64,000 bases of DNA from Thauera humireducens (GCF_001051995.2 NZ_CP014646.1:3286001-3350000), one strand, 5' to 3'; positions 28,657-37,746 are shown, numbered from the stretch's first letter. The notes: a model not told the origin generated them from the letters alone. Numbers and translations are program-made.

Positions 28657-29703
28657 GTGAAAATCGCGTCATTCAATTTCGAGTTGCAATCGTCCCGCCA
28701 GTTCAGCCAGTCCTTCGAGACGAGCGAGCGGCTTGAGGTGTGGCGTGGCGATGCCGCCCTGTCCGAGGTCCGCCAGGACGGCGTGAACATCTCCGCCGCC
28801 GGCCGCGCCGCCCAGCTTGCGGATGCGGCCACTGCCGATACCCGGGCGGCGGATTCGGCCAGCCTGGACGATGCGGCCGAGCACGATCCGAAGCTGTCGA
28901 TGCTGATCCGCATGATCGAGTTTCTCACCGGCAAGCCGGTGCAACGCTTCAGCGCGCGCGACCTGGAGCGCCTGCAGGCAGCCGACGCCGAGCTGTCGCC
29001 GGGTGGCGGCGGCCGTGCCGCGGGCGGTCAGGGCGTCGGCTTCGGCATGGCCTACGACTTCAGCGCCACCTACGCCGAGGCAGAGACCACCTCGTTCGCG
29101 GCCTCCGGGGTGGTGCGCACCGCGGACGGCGCGGAGATCCGCTTCGAACTGGGCTTCACGATGTCGCGCAGCTACAGCGAGTCGGTGTCGGCCAGCCTGC
29201 GCGTGGGCGAACCGCGCGTGAAGGACCCGCTGGTGCTCGATTTCGGCGGACCCGCGTCGGCCCTGTCCGACCTGCGCTTCGACTTCGATCTCGACGGCGA
29301 CGGCACCAGGGAGAAGTTGCCGATGGTGGGGGGCACGGGCTTCCTCGCCTTCGACCGCAACGCCAACGGGCGCATCGACGACGGGCGAGAGCTCTTCGGT
29401 CCGGCGAGCGGCGACGGTTTTGCCGAACTCGCCGCGCTCGACGACGATGGCAATGGCTGGATCGACGAATCCGACGCGGCGTGGTCGCAACTGCGCGTCT
29501 GGCAGCCCGACGCCGAAGGTCGCGGCCGGGTGCAGACGCTGAAGGAGGCGGGCGTGGGCGCCTTCTACCTTGGCCGTGTCGACACGCCGTTCAGCCTGCG
29601 CAACGCCGCCAATGAAACGCTGGGCGAGATGCGGGCGAGCAGCATTTACCTGCGCGAGGACGGCCGCGCCGGCACCGTAAGCCAGATCGACCTCGCGGTC
29701 TGA
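28657..29703 (+). CDS. EF-hand-like calcium-binding protein of unknown function
   Basis: A 348-residue protein without signal peptide or TM helix. Residues 1-120 are polar and low in recognisable structure; about 125-190 is a beta-rich part; then come three Asp-rich loops, DFDLDGDGTREK (about 208), DRNANGRIDD (about 232) and DDDGNGWIDE (about 265), that read as calcium loops of the EF-hand/dockerin kind. The GTG at 28657 has GAGG 8 bases upstream. The promoter is sigma-28-like, which points to the flagellar regulon and perhaps to export through the flagellar or a type I route; this is inference. Related proteins are annotated only as hypothetical. Confidence 0.72.
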   Translation: MKIASFNFELQSSRQFSQSFETSERLEVWRGDAALSEVRQDGVNISAAGRAAQLADAATADTRAADSASLDDAAEHDPKLSMLIRMIEFLTGKPVQRFSARDLERLQAADAELSPGGGGRAAGGQGVGFGMAYDFSATYAEAETTSFAASGVVRTADGAEIRFELGFTMSRSYSESVSASLRVGEPRVKDPLVLDFGGPASALSDLRFDFDLDGDGTREKLPMVGGTGFLAFDRNANGRIDDGRELFGPASGDGFAELAALDDDGNGWIDESDAAWSQLRVWQPDAEGRGRVQTLKEAGVGAFYLGRVDTPFSLRNAANETLGEMRASSIYLREDGRAGTVSQIDLAV

Positions 29704-29822
29704 GCACCCCGCCAGCGCGGCATGTGCCGCCGACCGCCGGCGGACCTGAGCCGTATCAAGGCGGGGGGCGGCAGGCTGAGGACAATGCAGGCTTCGTCCT
29801 CAATTGTGCCCGGAGCGTGCCT

Positions 29823-30434
29823 GTGAAATTCCCCGCCTTCTTCGACCAGGTTCCCACGCTGCGCGTGCGCGATGCGCTGGCGGCCTTTCTCGGCGCGGCC
29901 GATGATGGCCTGCTGGAGTACGGCTATGCCGACGCGGTCAAGCTCGCCGGTCATTCGTGCCCCACGGTCGCGTCCGCCTACGTGCTCGGCTGCCGCGCGC
30001 TGACCGCGCTGTATCCGGACAGCCTGCCCGAGCGCGGGGGCGTTCGCCTCGCCTTCGCCAGCCGCCTGGAGGAGGGGGTCACCGGGGTGACCGCCAGCGT
30101 ACTCACCTTGCTCACCGGCGCTGCCCAGGACGGCGGCTTCAAGGGGATCGGCGGTCGGTTCGCGCGGCGCGGGCTGCAGGATTTCGGCCACGAACTGCCG
30201 TTGTCGGTCCGCGTCACCCGCACCGACACCGGCGCGGCGGTCGACGTCGCGTCCGACCTGTCGCACGTGCCGGCCCACCCGGACACCATGCTGCTGCTCG
30301 GCCGCTGCGTGCGCGGCGAAGCCGACGAGGCCGAGCGCCAACGCTTTGCCGCGCTGTGGCAGGACCGCGTTGCCCGCGTGCTGCTGCAGCACTGGGACGA
30401 CGATGCCGTCTTCAGCGTGCGCGCCGCGGACTGA
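29823..30434 (+). CDS. FmdE-domain protein
   Basis: A 203-residue protein with the FmdE motif GHSCPTVASAYVLG near residue 42; His and Cys of this motif bind metal in the domain, which was named after a subunit linked to formylmethanofuran dehydrogenase. No other Fmd gene is here, and solitary FmdE proteins in bacteria have no established function. GTG at 29823 with GGAG 7 bases upstream is preferred; an ATG frame at 29724 starts inside the low-quality spacer after the EF-hand gene. The gene stands alone on this strand. Confidence 0.82.
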   Translation: MKFPAFFDQVPTLRVRDALAAFLGAADDGLLEYGYADAVKLAGHSCPTVASAYVLGCRALTALYPDSLPERGGVRLAFASRLEEGVTGVTASVLTLLTGAAQDGGFKGIGGRFARRGLQDFGHELPLSVRVTRTDTGAAVDVASDLSHVPAHPDTMLLLGRCVRGEADEAERQRFAALWQDRVARVLLQHWDDDAVFSVRAAD

Positions 30435-30455
30435 GCGACGCGCACTCGCGAGTCG

Positions 30456-30740
30456 CTACTCGCCGCGCGCCTGCTCGTCGTACAGCGAAGGCGTCACGCC
30501 CGCGCCGGCGAGGAACTCGCGCAACTGCTTGACCGCCTGCTTCGGAAAATCGCCGCCGTGGTGCGGATGGTGCAGGAAGAACTCGTGGCGGTTCAGCACC
30601 ACCCGAAAGCGCGCGCCGTGGGCGGATTCGACGGTCGCGCCCAGATGGGTCAACAACGATTCGACCTCGCGCCAGTGCAGGTTGCCGCTGGGCGGCTCAT
30701 GAAAGATCGCCTGCAGGATGCTGCGGTGCTTGTGGCTCAT
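30456..30740 (-). CDS. Solitary HicA-like protein
   Basis: A 94-residue protein resembling the HicA/YcfA double-stranded-RNA-binding fold: basic, with HWREVESLLTHLGA, a beta hairpin (RFRVVLNRHEFFLHH) and a helix rich in Lys/Arg (AVKQLREFL). HicA toxins carry a GSH motif in the strand with the catalytic His; here the place reads GARFR, so RNase activity is doubtful. No hicB antitoxin lies on either side. GGAGG stands 6 bases before the ATG. It follows the NERD helicase gene by 57 bases on the same strand, so the two may be co-transcribed. Confidence 0.75.
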   Translation of the reverse strand: MSHKHRSILQAIFHEPPSGNLHWREVESLLTHLGATVESAHGARFRVVLNRHEFFLHHPHHGGDFPKQAVKQLREFLAGAGVTPSLYDEQARGE

Positions 30741-30797
30741 GCTGGCCTCCGTCTGAGGGCTGCGGTGTCCTCATCTTAGTCCCGCGCAGCCGGCGCA

Positions 30798-32459
30798 TCA
30801 CCCCGGCGCGAGGTGGGCAGCCGCCCGTTCCGACGCCACCAGGATCAGCTTCATCGTCGCCCGCGTCGCGCCGACGAAAAGCTTGCGCATGATCAGTTCG
30901 TCCATGGCCCCGTTCGTTGTCTCAAAGTCGATCTCGGTGAAGATGATGCAGGGCGCCGACTGGCCCTTGAAGCGATAGACCGAGTCGATCAGCAATTCGC
31001 CCTGCGAATGCTCGGGTTCGCCGAGCAGATCGTAGCGGCCGGTGAAGGCGCGCAGGCGGTGCGGGCCGAGGTGCTCCAGCGGGGTGAAGCGCGAGTGCTC
31101 GCGGCCGCGGAAGGTGAGCAGCACGATCATCTCGCGCCGGAAGCCCAGGCCCAGCGCGCGCGTGATGGCGCGCTTGGTCGCGTCCAGCAGGCTGGCGTCG
31201 TCGTGCCAGGCCAGCACCTCGGGCTCGCTGTCGGTTACCGGGCTGCCGGCGCGGATCGGAGCGGGCAGGGGCAGGCGGGCATTGAGCAGGGCGAGGACGT
31301 CGGCCGGCGTGCGGTAGTTGGTGTCGGCGGTGAGCCGCACCCAGCCGGGCAGCGCGACGGCGGGACGGTCGTACAGGTTCTGCAGCGGGTCTTCCAGCCA
31401 CCACGCGCGGCCGCCGGGCTTGAGCAGGGCAAGCAGCGCGTCGCACCAGGGCTCCATGAAGTCCTGGCCTTCATCGATGATCAGCTCGTCGAACTGCCAG
31501 GCCGGCTCCGGTTGCGTCGTAACCAGCGCGGCGAAATCGGCCTCCATGCGGCGGAAGGCTCCCGGCGCGCCGAAGCGGGGCGGCCGGCCAGCATCGCGCA
31601 GGCGGCGGTCGCACAGCTGGTGGAAGGTGGCGACCTCGCCGCCAGCGGGGGCGATACGGGCGAAGTGGTCGGCCAGCGGACGGTTGTAGCAGACGTACAG
31701 CGGCCGGCGACCGGCGGTGAGCGCGTCGGTGTAGGCGGCCAGCGCGAGCTGGGTCTTGCCGCTGCCGGCGGTGGCGACGACGCGCAGGCGGTGCGGTGTC
31801 ATGTCGATGCGGCGCGCCCATTCGGTCAGGCCGCCCGACAGCCGCGTGGTGAGGTCGTCGGCCTGGCCGGCATGGGCCTGCACGTCGGGCACCAGCTCCA
31901 GCACGTCGGCGAAGAAGCGGTGCAGCGCCTGCAGCCGGGCGGGCTCCGGTGGCGGGGCGCCGTCGTGGTGGGTCAGGCCTTGCACGGTGGCGAAGAAGGC
32001 CTCGCGCCGGCTCGCGTCGACGATGCGGGCCGGGTCAAGGCCGGCGCTGCCGGGCTGGCGCACCGTGTAGTCGGGGCAGTAGAGCAGGATCTCGAGTTGC
32101 GGTTCGGCCCCGTCGAGCAGCGGACGCAGCCGGGCGCGCAAGGCGTCGGCGCTGCGCGCAAGTTCGTGGCTGACAAGCTGGGGGCGACGACGACCGGGGC
32201 GCATCAGCCCCTGCGCGGTCTCGTCGAGGAAGCCAGCGTGTTGTTCGATCAGCAGCACGCGGCCGGTCGGGCCCATGACGACGAAGGCAATGTCGCCGAA
32301 CACCAGGTGCGCGCCTTCGGCGCGTGTCCAGTGCAGGCCGTGGTAGATGGTCCAGTCGCGCGGCAACGTCGCGGCAAGCTGCTCGAGGGTGGCCCTCTCG
32401 CGACCACGGGCGCCGGTGGCGGGGAGCTGCTGCCAGCCTTCGGGGTGCGTGCGGGCCAT
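30798..32459 (-). CDS. NERD-domain superfamily 1 helicase
   Basis: A 553-residue protein. The N-terminus (about 35-130) is a NERD nuclease-related domain (EGAHLVFGDIAFVVMGPTGRVLLIEQH), and the rest is an SF1 UvrD/PcrA-like motor with Walker A ATAGSGKTQ (about 229-236), DEGQDF Walker B (about 333), NYRTP and the C-terminal motif VYRFKGQ. The pairing suggests a DNA-processing enzyme with both unwinding and possibly nicking activity. NERD domains are often found in mobile or defence contexts, but nothing around this gene is obviously mobile. AAGG lies upstream of the ATG. Confidence 0.87.
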   Translation of the reverse strand: MARTHPEGWQQLPATGARGRERATLEQLAATLPRDWTIYHGLHWTRAEGAHLVFGDIAFVVMGPTGRVLLIEQHAGFLDETAQGLMRPGRRRPQLVSHELARSADALRARLRPLLDGAEPQLEILLYCPDYTVRQPGSAGLDPARIVDASRREAFFATVQGLTHHDGAPPPEPARLQALHRFFADVLELVPDVQAHAGQADDLTTRLSGGLTEWARRIDMTPHRLRVVATAGSGKTQLALAAYTDALTAGRRPLYVCYNRPLADHFARIAPAGGEVATFHQLCDRRLRDAGRPPRFGAPGAFRRMEADFAALVTTQPEPAWQFDELIIDEGQDFMEPWCDALLALLKPGGRAWWLEDPLQNLYDRPAVALPGWVRLTADTNYRTPADVLALLNARLPLPAPIRAGSPVTDSEPEVLAWHDDASLLDATKRAITRALGLGFRREMIVLLTFRGREHSRFTPLEHLGPHRLRAFTGRYDLLGEPEHSQGELLIDSVYRFKGQSAPCIIFTEIDFETTNGAMDELIMRKLFVGATRATMKLILVASERAAAHLAPG

Positions 32460-32588
32460 GGCGCCTTCGGTCCTGGAAGCCCCGGAACACGGGGCGGGTT
32501 ACTGAGTGCCGCAAGTTTAACAAGCTTGCGCTATCCTCCACGCCCAGCACCGGCCGCGCATCGGCGGCGTGCACCGGAGCCGGAATCC

Positions 32589-33209
32589 ATGGAAACGCTG
32601 AAGGTCTTCATCACCCTGCTGGCCCTGATCAACCCCTTCGGCGCGATCCCGATGTTCCTCAGCCTGACGGCGGGCCAGTCGGCGCACGAGCGGCGGAGCA
32701 CGATCAACACGGCGGCGATCGCCACCGCCATCGTCATCGGCGTGGCGGCACTGTTCGGCCAGGGACTGCTCGGGGTGTTCGGCATCTCGATTCCCTCGCT
32801 GCAGGTGGGCGGTGGCATCCTGCTGTTCATCCTTGCGCTGAACATGTTCAATGCCGAGCCGGGACGCATCCGCTCCACGCCCGAGGAGCAGCACGAGGCG
32901 GCCGAGCGCTCCAGCATCGCGGTGGTGCCCCTGACCATTCCGCTGCTGACCGGCCCCGGAACGGTCAGCACGGTGATCATCCATTCCGAGCGTGTCGAGC
33001 ATTGGTGGGACATGCTGGCCTTGCTGGTGATCGGTGCGATGATTGGCGCGGTCGTCTGGGTGTGCTTCCGCATGGCCGGGCGCATCAGCCGCTTCGCCGG
33101 TCAGACGGGGCTGAACATCATGACCCGCCTGATGGGTCTGGTGCTGGCCGCGCTGGCAGTGGAGTTCGTCGCCGACGGCGTGCGTGCGCTGGCGGCCAGC
33201 GGTACCTGA
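32589..33209 (+). CDS. MarC-family integral membrane protein
   Basis: A 206-residue protein with six TM helices and the family motifs LINPFGAIPMFLSL near the start and PLTIPLLTGPGTVST in the middle. MarC proteins are probably transporters, but the substrate is not settled; the old link to antibiotic resistance is not supported for the family. ATG at 32589 with GGAG 10 bases upstream; divergent from the NERD helicase across a 129-base spacer in which an inverted repeat GCAAG-N9-CTTGC (32517-32535) is seen. Confidence 0.9.
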   Translation: METLKVFITLLALINPFGAIPMFLSLTAGQSAHERRSTINTAAIATAIVIGVAALFGQGLLGVFGISIPSLQVGGGILLFILALNMFNAEPGRIRSTPEEQHEAAERSSIAVVPLTIPLLTGPGTVSTVIIHSERVEHWWDMLALLVIGAMIGAVVWVCFRMAGRISRFAGQTGLNIMTRLMGLVLAALAVEFVADGVRALAASGT

Positions 33210-33325
33210 TGGTCGCGTCCCAGTGTGAGGATTGTCGCGCCCGGCCGTGTGCCGGGGTGGACGCCGCGGGCAGGCGCCTGCAAAGTTGCGACGCTGGAAA
33301 AAATCTTGTACCGAATGGAGTTAAC

Positions 33326-35392
33326 GTGCCTGTCCGCAGTCCCTTTCGCTTTGCCACCCTGGGTATCAGCGCGCTCGCTGTGTCTGCCGCCATGCCCGGC
33401 GCGCTGGCGGCGGATGCGTTTTTCGACGACATCCCGATCGTGCTCACTGCCTCGCGCATGGCGCAGTCGCCGGTGGATGCGCCGGTTGCGGTGACGATCA
33501 TCGACCGCGAGATGATCAATGCCTCGGGCTTCACCGAGATCCACGACCTGATGCGGCTGGTGCCCGGGTTCCTGGTCGCAGACTGGGCGGAGGGGTCACC
33601 CACGGTGGCCAACCACGGCCTCGGCGACGCGTACGACCGTCGCATCAAGGTCATGATCGACGGGCGCACCGTCAACAGCCCGCTGTGGGGCAATACCAAC
33701 TGGCAGGACCTGCCCCTGCGCGTGGATGATCTGGAGCGGGTCGAGGTGGTGCGGGGGCCGAATGGCGCCGCGTATGGCGTGAATGCCTTCCAGGCGGTGA
33801 TCAACCTCATCACGCGCTCACCCTCGACCGAAAGCGGGGCGCGGGTGATATCCCGCCTGGGCAAGGATGGCTTCTACGACCACGGTTTCCGGGCCAACGG
33901 CAGTGCCGAGTCCCCGATCGACTGGCGCCTGTCGGGTTCGCATCGGCGTGCGGACAACTTCCGCAATTACCTCGACGACGGCGGCGACGTGAATCCGCGC
34001 GAGACCATTGCCCGCTCCGTGCTCAACTTCAGTGCGACTGCGCAGTTGTCGACGCGTGACGAATTGGGGCTCATGCTGGGACTCAGTGACGGGACGAGCG
34101 ATCGCGGCATTCCCGGCGACCTCGAGGAGCCGCTGCGCGAGGACGATGCACGCTCGAACTTCCTGCATCTGAGCTGGCGCCGGAGCTTCGCCGTCGATTC
34201 CGAGCTGACGGTCCAGTACTACCATCAGGACGAACGGATGCGCGCGTCCTGGCTCAATACCCGCTACCCGCCGCTGGTGATTCCGCTCGACATGAACAGC
34301 GACGTTCGCCGTGACGACCTCGAGGTGCAGTACAGCGCGACGCTGTCGCCGGCGTGGCGCTTCATGGTGGGGGCAGGCGTGCGGCGCGAGGCGGCGCGTG
34401 CGCAGTCGATGTTCAACACTCGTGGCACGCTCAGCGGCACCAGCAGCCAGCTCTTCGGCAGCGTCGTGTGGTCGCCGGTCGAGCGCCTGAAGCTCGACCT
34501 CGGTGGCACGCTCGAGAACCATCATTACAGCGGCTCGCTGTTTTCGCCGCGATTCGCGCTCAATTACGCGCTCACGCCCGAGTCGGCGCTGCGCCTGTCG
34601 GGCGGGGTGTCGTACCGGACGCCGTCCCTGGTCGAGTCCTATGCCGAGCAGGTGGTGCGCATCGGCTCGCAGATCAAGCAGCTCTTCCTGCGGGCCGGCG
34701 ACGATGTTCAGCCCGAGCGCGTGAAGCACATCGAGATCGGCTATGCGGCGATCTTCCGCGAGATCGGCGTGGGGCTCGACGTGCGGGCCTTCCACAAGCG
34801 CTATACGGATTACATCGACGACCAGCGCTGCTTCTATCCGCGGCAACCGTGGGAGCGGCCGCTGCCCAGCGGCGAGCGCTTGTGTCCTCCCGCGCCATCG
34901 GGTTACGCGCCGTTCGAATACGATCTGAGAGAGCGGCGTGGGCCCCGCTCCTTCCTGATCCAGAACGCCGGCAGCTTCACGATGACGGGGGGCGAGTTCA
35001 GCGTTGACTGGCACCGGTCGGGTTGGGGACGGGTCGTGCTGTCGCAGGCGGTGATCGACATCGATGCCGGGCGCGACATCCTCGATCCGGACTTCGAGAC
35101 CAGCGCGCCGACCTCGATCACCTCGCTGTTGCTGGTCAAGGAGCTGCCCGATCGCTGGCGCGCGAGCCTTGGCTACTACCGGCACGCGGTCATGAACTGG
35201 CTCAACGATGGCGACAGGGTGCCCGAGCAGGATCGCTTCGACCTCAAGCTGGCTCGCAGCTTCGGTGCACCCGGTTCGGGCAGCGAGGTGGCGATCGTCG
35301 CGCAGAGTCTCGGCGGGCGTTACGTGGATTTCCACGAAGGGCGCTATCGCCATGAGCCCCGGCTGTTCGCAAGCCTCAACCTGAGCTGGTAA
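33326..35392 (+). CDS. TonB-dependent outer-membrane receptor
   Basis: An outer-membrane receptor of 688 residues. A signal peptide ends at GALA-AD (about 28), the plug domain runs from about 45 to 160 (TASRMAQSPVDAPVAVTIIDRE ... LERVEVVRGPNGAAYGVNAFQAVINLIT), and the rest is a 22-strand barrel ending in the aromatic NLSW. Ligand unknown: no Fur box was seen, so iron is not assured. The GTG at 33326 has GGAG 5 bases upstream and is the only start that yields a signal peptide. The binding-protein gene follows 8 bases later and the diguanylate cyclase overlaps that, so this is the first gene of a three-gene operon. Confidence 0.93.
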   Translation: MPVRSPFRFATLGISALAVSAAMPGALAADAFFDDIPIVLTASRMAQSPVDAPVAVTIIDREMINASGFTEIHDLMRLVPGFLVADWAEGSPTVANHGLGDAYDRRIKVMIDGRTVNSPLWGNTNWQDLPLRVDDLERVEVVRGPNGAAYGVNAFQAVINLITRSPSTESGARVISRLGKDGFYDHGFRANGSAESPIDWRLSGSHRRADNFRNYLDDGGDVNPRETIARSVLNFSATAQLSTRDELGLMLGLSDGTSDRGIPGDLEEPLREDDARSNFLHLSWRRSFAVDSELTVQYYHQDERMRASWLNTRYPPLVIPLDMNSDVRRDDLEVQYSATLSPAWRFMVGAGVRREAARAQSMFNTRGTLSGTSSQLFGSVVWSPVERLKLDLGGTLENHHYSGSLFSPRFALNYALTPESALRLSGGVSYRTPSLVESYAEQVVRIGSQIKQLFLRAGDDVQPERVKHIEIGYAAIFREIGVGLDVRAFHKRYTDYIDDQRCFYPRQPWERPLPSGERLCPPAPSGYAPFEYDLRERRGPRSFLIQNAGSFTMTGGEFSVDWHRSGWGRVVLSQAVIDIDAGRDILDPDFETSAPTSITSLLLVKELPDRWRASLGYYRHAVMNWLNDGDRVPEQDRFDLKLARSFGAPGSGSEVAIVAQSLGGRYVDFHEGRYRHEPRLFASLNLSW

Positions 35393-35400
35393 GCCCGCCG

Positions 35401-36327
35401 ATGCATCGAGGGTGGGGGCTCCGCGTTCGCATCTGGCTGCTGGCCGGGTTGCTGCTCGGCCTTGCCGCACCCGTCCGCGCCGCGCTGGACGTCGCCGTTG
35501 TCGTATCGCAGCGGGACGGGCCGCATGCCGCTTTCGCGCAGGCGTTCATTCGCGCCGCGGCGGGTCTGGGCCATCGCGTATTCGATGCCGGGTCGCCGGC
35601 CGAGGGGCTCGACGACGTGGCGCTTGCCCGCGCCGACCTCGTCGTGACGAGCGGCGATGCGGCCCTCGCCGCCGCGCTGCGTCTGCATGCGCGCCCGACG
35701 CTGGCCGTGATGATCGGCCAGTCGCGCTTCGAGAGCCTGCGCCAGGCACACCCGGAGCGGCCCTTGTCGGCATTCGTGCTTGATCAGCCCCTGGAGCGCC
35801 AGTTCCGCCTGCTGAAGGCGGTGCAGCCCGACGCTCGGCGCGCGGGGCTCCTGCTCGGTCCGGAACGGGGGGACCTGGCCGCCTTCGAACAGGCGGCGAC
35901 ACGGGCGGGCCTCGGCCTGGTCGCCCAGGTGGTTGGCGATGAAGGCGCGTTGATCCGTGCGCTGGAGACGGTGCTGCGCGACAGCGACAGCTTCGTCGCG
36001 GTACCGGACGCCCTGTTGTCGACCCCCTCCGCGGCACGCTCCATCCTGCTGACCAGCTACCGCTTCCAGAAGCCGATCGTCGCGTTCTCGCGCGCCTACG
36101 TCAGCGCGGGGGCGCTGGCGGCCATCTTCACTACACCGGAACAGGTCGCCGCCGACCTGATCGCGTGGCTGCGCACGCAGAAGGACGACGATGTCCAGCT
36201 GCCGCCGCCGCGCGGACCGGCCTCCTTCGATATCGCCGTCAACCGTCAGGTTGCCCGTGCGCTCGGCTTGAGCGTGGCGGACGACGCTGAACTGCTGCGC
36301 CTCATCGCTACGGGTGACCAGCCATGA
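35401..36327 (+). CDS. Periplasmic binding protein, ABC_sub_bind-like
   Basis: A 308-residue periplasmic protein. Signal peptide to about residue 27 (VRA-ALD), then a two-lobed type I binding fold that recalls PF04392 proteins: DLVVTSGDAALAAAL, ARRAGLLLGPERGDL, VAVPDALLSTPSAARSILLTSYRFQKPIVAFS. No permease or ATPase is near, so it more likely delivers a signal than a nutrient. It is tightly packed between the TonB receptor (8-base gap) and the diguanylate cyclase (ATGA overlap), which makes it the natural periplasmic link between the two. Confidence 0.85.
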   Translation: MHRGWGLRVRIWLLAGLLLGLAAPVRAALDVAVVVSQRDGPHAAFAQAFIRAAAGLGHRVFDAGSPAEGLDDVALARADLVVTSGDAALAAALRLHARPTLAVMIGQSRFESLRQAHPERPLSAFVLDQPLERQFRLLKAVQPDARRAGLLLGPERGDLAAFEQAATRAGLGLVAQVVGDEGALIRALETVLRDSDSFVAVPDALLSTPSAARSILLTSYRFQKPIVAFSRAYVSAGALAAIFTTPEQVAADLIAWLRTQKDDDVQLPPPRGPASFDIAVNRQVARALGLSVADDAELLRLIATGDQP

Positions 36328-37640
36328 ATCCTGCAAGATTGCCCTTGCGCCAGCGCCTGCTGCTGACTGTCCTGCTGCCTGTGACCTTGCTTGTGGTCGC
36401 AATGGCAGGACTGTTCCTGCAGCGCGGCGAGCGCATGACCCAGGACGCGATCATCGAGCGCGGTGTCGCCATCGTCAGTTTCTTCGCGCCGGCCGCGGAG
36501 TATGGCGTGATTTCCGGCAATGCAGGCATCCTCGATGGCCTGCTGCAAGCCTTGGTCGCGCAGCCCGACGTCGCCGCGGTGGCGCTCTACGAACGCGGCG
36601 GCGAACTCATCGCCTCCCACGGCGAGGCGCGACTGCTCGATCCGGCGCGCGTCAAGGCGGTGCGCCAGCCCTCCCGGCTCGAGCAGCGCGACGGTCGCAA
36701 GGGCTTCGCCGCGCCGGTCATCTCGGTGCCGCTGGTGGTCGACGAGATCGGGGGGCAGGAGACGGCTGGAGTGCCGCTGCCGGTCGGCTGGGTGTACGTG
36801 GAACTCGACACGAGCGAACTCGACGCCGAGTGGCAGGCGACGATGCTGAGCACCCTCGGCCTCGCCTTCGTGACCCTGGTGTTTGCCGCACTGCTTGCCA
36901 CGCGGCTTGCCAACCAGGTCGGGCATCCGGTGGCGCGCCTGGTCGATGCCGTGCGGCACATGGCGGCGGGCGATCTGGACGTGCAGGTGCCCGACCAGGC
37001 CGCCAGCGAGGAGTTGCGCGAACTGCAGCAGGGCTTCAACTCGATGGCACGCGCCATTGGCAGCGCCCACAAGCTGATGCAGGCGAAGATCGACGAAGCG
37101 ACTGCGCGCCTCGCCCATCAGGCGCTGCATGACCCGCTGACGGCCTTGCCCAACCGCCGCGCCTTCGAGCAGGCGCTCGAAGAAATGGTCGTCGCCTCGC
37201 GCCGTGCGGACGATCGTGGCGCGCTGTGCTTCATCGACCTCGACCGTTTCAAGGTGGTCAACGATACCGCTGGCCATGCCGCCGGCGACGCGCTGCTGCG
37301 CAAGGTCGCGGACCTGATCCGCCAGCGCCTGCGCGCCGAGGACATCGTGTGCCGCATCGGTGGCGACGAGTTCGCCATGATCCTGCGCGGCTGCACGAGC
37401 GCGGATGCCTACCGCATCGCCAACGGCCTGTGCGAGGCGGTGCACGAACTGCGCTTCGTGTGGGAGGGCAGCGAATTCCGCATCGGCGCCAGCATCGGCT
37501 TCGCCATCATCGACGGCACGATGGAGAGCGTTGCCGAGGTGCTGCATGCGGCCGACCATGCCTGCTACGTCGTCAAGCGCCAGGGGCGGGGCCGCGTCAT
37601 GGAGTACCAGCCCGAACTGCCGGCGTCGTCCGCGGGCTAG
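36324..37640 (+). CDS. Membrane diguanylate cyclase with HAMP domain
   Basis: A 438-residue sensor that makes c-di-GMP. TM helices at about 12-32 and 173-195 bracket a periplasmic domain of about 140 residues, followed by HAMP (about 196-250) and GGDEF (about 265-430). The active site GGDEF starts at residue 346, and the inhibitory I-site RAED lies five residues before it, so the enzyme should be active and feedback-limited. The periplasmic domain can receive the signal of the binding protein encoded just upstream, whose stop overlaps its ATG. Confidence 0.93.
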   Translation: MNPARLPLRQRLLLTVLLPVTLLVVAMAGLFLQRGERMTQDAIIERGVAIVSFFAPAAEYGVISGNAGILDGLLQALVAQPDVAAVALYERGGELIASHGEARLLDPARVKAVRQPSRLEQRDGRKGFAAPVISVPLVVDEIGGQETAGVPLPVGWVYVELDTSELDAEWQATMLSTLGLAFVTLVFAALLATRLANQVGHPVARLVDAVRHMAAGDLDVQVPDQAASEELRELQQGFNSMARAIGSAHKLMQAKIDEATARLAHQALHDPLTALPNRRAFEQALEEMVVASRRADDRGALCFIDLDRFKVVNDTAGHAAGDALLRKVADLIRQRLRAEDIVCRIGGDEFAMILRGCTSADAYRIANGLCEAVHELRFVWEGSEFRIGASIGFAIIDGTMESVAEVLHAADHACYVVKRQGRGRVMEYQPELPASSAG

Positions 37641-37675
37641 GCGGACGCGTGCCGGGCCGCGCCGGGCGCTGCCCG

Positions 37676-37681
37676 TATAAT
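37676..37681 (+). promoter_or_regulatory. -10 box upstream of recC
   Basis: A consensus TATAAT stands 66 bases before the recC ATG in a spacer that is otherwise almost all G and C. The -35 region is not recognisable. It would give a leader of about 59 bases. Confidence 0.5.
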
Positions 37682-37746
37682 CGGGGCCCGACCCGACAGC
37701 CCGCCGCCGGTGCCGCGTCCCCCATGCGCAGCCCGGCGGCCCGATC

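Noticed and set aside
33210..33325. Fur box or riboswitch before the TonB receptor
   Set aside because: The spacer holds a GC hairpin and an A-rich stretch but no match to a Fur box, a cobalamin riboswitch or a c-di-GMP riboswitch.
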